Of a stretch of 64,000 nucleotides of DNA, positions 54,901-60,900 are shown in pieces. The notes under the pieces were generated by a model, which saw only the letters and a list, made by a program, of their open reading frames with translations, was not told the origin of the DNA and did not search any database. Positions within the stretch are counted from its first letter, which is position 1. Every line of letters starts with the position of its first letter. The DNA is taken from contig NW_019091528.1 of assembly GCF_001949145.1 (NCBI RefSeq), positions 953,148 to 1,017,147 on the forward strand, read 5' to 3'. Source of the stretch: Acanthaster planci. Taxonomy: Eukaryota > Echinodermata > Asteroidea > Valvatida > Acanthasteridae. Position numbers and translations under genes: made by a program.

Positions 54901-57900
54901 CAACTCTGAAATTGCAGGCAAGTTCTCGGTACTTTGTTCTGGGTGCAGTTTCTTAGAGCTTCAAGGTAGAAATGCTCTGTAGTGAGTTCATGTGCTAAGC
55001 AGAAAATCAGTTGGGAACCGGTCAGAGAAAATACACAGTATGTGGAATTTTACCTGGTAGCCTGATTTTTCTGCGCAGGCATCATCTTCACTAAGCAAAT
55101 TTCTGTGCACAGCAGGTCTGAGAAATGACAACAGACCCATTTTTGACTCAGTGGATTTTTGGGGGCCTGTTTGTTTCAACACGGTTGTTTATCCTAACAG
55201 TGTGGAGTGCGAGGAATGATCAGCCGTAAGCAGCTGAGGGCGCTACAGCGTGAGCGGGAGAGGAAGCTGGCGGCCATCTTCATCCAGAGCTGTTGGCGCG
55301 GTTACCAGATGAGGAGGCTACTAGAGCGATTGCGGCGGGGGACGCTGTGGCTGCAGTGCTATGTCAGAGGCAACGTGGACAGACAGCTGTGAGTGAAACA
55401 TGTAGGAGATTGGCTGCAGATGTTACAGAGCTGATGATGAACAGAAAAGTTTGGCTTGAGAAGTGTTTGAATCAACTAGCTGGGGCTTGGAAAAACTAGG
55501 AAGTGGCTGTGGATGTCAACCATGGGCGTCCATAGACACATTTAATACTCATAACAACAGCCATAATATTTGGACACGGCTGCAGTTACTGGCTAAAATG
55601 TCATTTGATGTCTGGTGCTAATATTTTGGCAAGAAAATCTTCTTGCTGAGGCAAACAATTCGTGACTCTGCAAGTGAGGACGAGCGATATAATGATGGGT
55701 ACTCAGATTTGCTGTGTATTCCTGTGGATTTTTCCCACTTGAAGAAAAATTATGAAGGACAAAATAAATCCAAGCCAAACTTCCTGTCAAAATCCAAGCA
55801 TCTCATCAACTTCGGACCTAAAAAGTATGTTGTAGCATTCTGGCATTGTTTCTAATAGCAGGAGGAATTACAATGGTGTGTTCTGTAGTCAAGTCAGCTC
55901 GTCAGAAGGAAACAAATGCAGGGCAACAGATCCAGAACTCATCAATATGCACGAGTACCTACAAAAAAAATGGATTGCGACAAAAATTTGTGATGGAGAA
56001 TGTGGTTGCATGCACGCTGTGATTTAGTTGGTTGCATGAAGTTCAGTCATCCAGAATAAATTTGAAGACATTGATTTTTCGGAGGACTTGTTCTGTCAGA
56101 TATTAAAGTCCAGCACGACATTGTTCGTGGTGACTGGCATGTTGACTTTTTCTGCTGCGGCAGATTTGAGAAGCTACTGGACGAGAGACAAGAACGGGAA
56201 CGCCTTCTGGAGGAGGAGGAGAGACAACGGCAGCTGCTGAGAGAGAAAGAGGAAGAAGAGATGAGACTCAAGGAGCAGCTGAGGGTGTCGGCAGCCTCCC
56301 AGAGAGACGAGGCCCACTCCTCCATGAGTGACGAGGGGATCCTCACCCCGGATGACCTGGAAGAGTTTGACATGGAGAGGAAGCGCACCAGGACCATGGA
56401 ATCGGAAGAGTGAGTGTCATAGCCTGTCCAAATCAGGGATTAATGGCTACAGCTTGGATTCTGCCTTAGACGCAGTAAAGAGCTGCAGGCATAGACAATA
56501 GTTGGATTTGGTGCCTCACTGGTTGATTGCACAGACATTATGATGTAGACTTTGTGGTTCTCATGCAGGTTCCATATCATTTGGTGTACAGAACCAGAAA
56601 GAACTTGTAAAGATTAAAACCGTGATGTAATTAAACTAAACCATGGAGCTAGTTTCCTATTTTTGATTTACTGTGTTGTGCATTCCAGCCTCATGTTGTT
56701 ATAGGTTCTAAATATGTGACACATACAAAATGAATTGACAAATTAGTTTCAGAAAGGCAGACTCAGGGTCACGAATGCAAAGCAGGATCAGTCTTGTACC
56801 TGATCTTTCCGTTTGAATCGGTTTTTCAGAAAGAGTTGGGGCAAGGGTGGGGACAGGAACCAGTCTGTAAATGAGAATGCCTCACTCGTTTTTGGGGGAT
56901 TTCAAATCCTTTGATTTAGCTCTGTAGCCTCATGCTACTGAGTACATCCCTTTGAGTTGTGACCATTCTGGCTTCATGCAAGTCTAGTTCCTGCAACAAA
57001 AACGGTCACTTTGAGACCATAGTTGGGGTCTTTTTGTTCGCTTGCAATAATGAAGGATTAAAATTGATCTTTTAATATCCAGAGAGCACACTGCTTTTTG
57101 GAAAGCTGGCCCTTAGTGTGCAAATCATTTCAGTGATGTTTCGTATTCCTCTGCCAAGGGTACATTTCTTCAGCGAAGGATAACATTCTTGTCAGCCGCC
57201 CATTAACGGCAACTTTTCTTTGACGTAGGAGCAGTGGTATCCTGGATGGATCTGTGGGCTCTGACGAATTGCTCCTGGATGACGAGGCACCCAATAAGAC
57301 GTCTACAGTCATCATAACGGACGAGGAGCAACCGCCTGAGACTCCACCAATACTGACCGGGGTTCAAAGGTCAGGATCCAGGTAAATAATCTCTCAAATC
57401 GCACTGTACTTTCAAGCCATACAGTTAACTCCCCGTTACGAACGAGGTGGCCATTGCCATCGGTGTTGCTTGCTTCAAGTTCAGCACCCTTATATCGTTT
57501 TTGTAAACTAGGCGGAGGAGCTGTAAAGTGAAATTGATAGGCATGTGAACGATGTAAGTTTTTCAACTTTCATTGCCTGTGACAACTGAATGTTTCTGCA
57601 GACAAACTGGTTCCTTTGGATTACGTTATAAATTCAGAAAAACAGTATGCAAAGAGGATTTGTCAAACAGCAAAATTACCTTTATGTACCACCATGATTT
57701 GGGGGTATTTGATTACAAACATTCAAAGCATGCATTGCTGTTTATGTAAAAGCTGACTGATTCTGGTGTCCGTTCTGGCACAGTGGTGATCCCCCATACA
57801 AATATTGGTGGTGAAAAGAAATATGCTGAATAAAGTATGCGTTTCACCCGTGCTTGACAACGATTCCCCTTTGGATGTGTCCAAAAGACGGCCAGTGTTG

Positions 57901-60900
57901 GTGTCAGTGACGTGAATAGAGCACAGCTTATTGTACGAGCTTCGTATCTGATTTTTCGTCTTTGGTGTGTCCCTCCACCCAGGGTGAAGGATCTGGCCTT
58001 TGCCTACCAGGAGCACATGCAGCGGAAACAGGACCAGCACCGACACTCACAAGATGACTCGGGCCGCGACTCGCAAGACATCCTGTACCCGCTGGAGGAG
58101 GCCGAGGACCAGGAAGATCAAAGGTTAACGGATGCGGACGGGCAAGTGGCATCGATGGAGACTAAGGAAATGGAAGTCGAGGAGAAGCAGGAGATTAAAC
58201 TGAAGGTGGGTAGTGATTATACTGGTAATAGTTATAGTTAAAGATGGTTAACCGTGGTTTATGTGTTGCATGTAGTTGAAGTTAAGTCTAGTTAGATGTT
58301 ACTGCAAAGTATACCAAATGTGTGTTTTGAATAATTACATTGTCGAGGAAACAATAGAAACTTCTTTTTTAAATTTACCAATTTGTAACTGCTGGCCTGG
58401 ACTTAGCAATTTCTAAACCATTGTTTTGGTGCATTAGTTCATAATAAAATGTTACCAACAGTTGCCAAATGTTTGCCTCAAAAAGTATGCTAGAGTTTAA
58501 AACTTTTGAATTGGTTTCTTATGCTTGGAATATGCTGTAATTTTCCTTGTTTTCATTATTACTAGTCAGCAAAACACTTTGACTGGAGCATCGGTGGTGA
58601 CTTTAAATTTCGTTGTTTAATCTCAGCCTGTTAGTTCTGTTGTGTTACCAACCGAGCCACGCTCTGATGAGGATTCCTTAGTCAGCCAGACACCTTCACC
58701 TCGCTCCCCATTCCCTCCCGACCAAGACGCGGTGCCTACCACACCGGACTCCCCTGTGCCCAAGGACAGCGCCCTGGCCAAGGCCAAGCGCCACTTCAAG
58801 CGCCGCTTCATGCGCAAGCAGTCAGACCCCCAGCAGGCCGTGGCCGAAGTCCTGGGACTAAGCCCAGACGGCAGCAGCAACAGTAGTAGCAGCAAGCCGG
58901 GCAAGGCCAACCTGCAGCCCAAGCCCCATTCCCTCAAGCTGGACCGCAGGGTTCCGGAGGAACAGCAGCCGTCGTCTGGAACAGCGGGATCCACCATGGG
59001 GCTGGTCGGCGGGAAGAAGATCCGTGGGGGCTCCAGCAACATGAGCATCCACGGTATGTCGCAGTGGAGGTACCCTACCAACAAGCTGGTGTCTGATGCT
59101 AGGGAGTTGCAACAGATGGACACATTCCTGTACAACAAGGTATGTAGAGGGGATGTATTCGTTGAGCTGACCAAATGGTGCTGAGCACAGATAAGGGGCC
59201 AAATTCATAGAAGTGCTCAGCAAATTGATTTGTTTAGCAAAAGCAGGTTACCAACCAAAATGCCATGCATTGTTTATTGTTTTCTTGACTGGCTCTCCGC
59301 TTATTTTCGCTTTCACATCTTATGATTAGCACCTCAATGAAAATTGTGTCCATTTCAAACTGAGAATATTTTACGTTTTACGTTTACTTCGGAAGTTTTT
59401 TAAACACATCTTTGTTTACTGTGTAGAGATGTCCTTGCATGATGTTACCACAAACCTTTTCATTGAATGGATGTGTTTTTATATATGCTCTCATTGATGT
59501 TATTACATAGATGTTATTAATTTAATTCCGTCAGTATTTTTCGTCTTAATAGATGTTTTTTATTGAATTTAAATATTGTGAACTGGGGCCTTTTAGAGAA
59601 CAGTTTTTATAAACTGAATGGGTTCCCCAGTATAAATGAGAAATAAATAATTAATGTATCCTTGAAATATATTCACAGGAATGTGGTTCCATCAAATTTA
59701 GTTTTATCCCGATTGTGTCATCATCAACTTCCCAAAAGAGACACTGGAAAGATATTTTTGAAAAGTTGACAGCCGACTTACTTGGCCCGTTAGTGGTCTA
59801 CAATATCCACTTTTATTTGGATGACTAGATTCATGAGATGAAGAAGAAAGGCGGGAGTGACACGGCCGTGGATATGGTCTTCAAACAAGCCCTGAGTGAA
59901 TTCCGGCTGAACCTGATCAGCACCTACTCAGTAGCCATGCAGCAGGTAGGTATGACTCAGGCTTGGTGGTTGTGAAAGGACATCCCCCAACCCCAGACAG
60001 CTCATTGTTGCAGCTCAGTTTTGTGCTGCAGAATATATCAAATTGTCTAGTATGAGGCCAACAGTAAACATTGAAATGAGTGCATAGGTGTTTTTGACGA
60101 CAGCACAGCGAACTCTTATTCCATCAAAACACTTGGATGGGTGGCACAAGTGGCTAGAACATCAGGCTCTCACCTCTTATCACTGTTGTCCTGTGCTCGT
60201 TATTCGTTTGTTTGTTGAACCTCTCCTGTACCAAGAGGGTTTTTTTTTCCTGGGTATTCCAGTTTTCCTGCGTCTGCAAAAATCAATGCATACAATCTCT
60301 GGCTGTGCTTTTTGGGTGGATGCAAGACGATTTGCCGCGGTCTGAGGAGCCCCTTTACGCCTGCAGCTTGGCCACATTGTTGTCCAGTGTTTAAATGAAC
60401 ACATTATTATTGTTATTCTAAGCGGCTTCACGGTTCTTACTCTGCAGGAGGGCAACACCACCACCCTGATGTACAAGGACCTGATCTCCACCTTTGAAAC
60501 GTCACTGGCCAATCATGTCAAGACGTCCAACAGCAAGACACAGTTCCCCATCACGCTGGGCATCAACGCCTTCAGGGGTTTCCTGGACGAGTTCACCCAG
60601 CAGTACAAACCGGAAAAGAAGGTCAGTCAAGGATGAACAAAAGCAATCTCATCAGAATTCTGTGGTTAATGTAGCATCGTTTGCTAATTTGTTTGGTCCA
60701 GGCTCTGATCTAAAAATTGCTTAATCTTGCCCATTTAGCTCAAGTAGTGTGCACATTTACATGGCCTTTCTTGGGGAGTCTAAAGTATGTGGTTTGAGGA
60801 TTCTTTTTAAAAAAAAATATGTACCTATCCAGAATTTCAAAGCAAGGGATCTCGCTTGAGAAATTACATTTATATGGTTATCCGATCTGTCCTGACCTGT

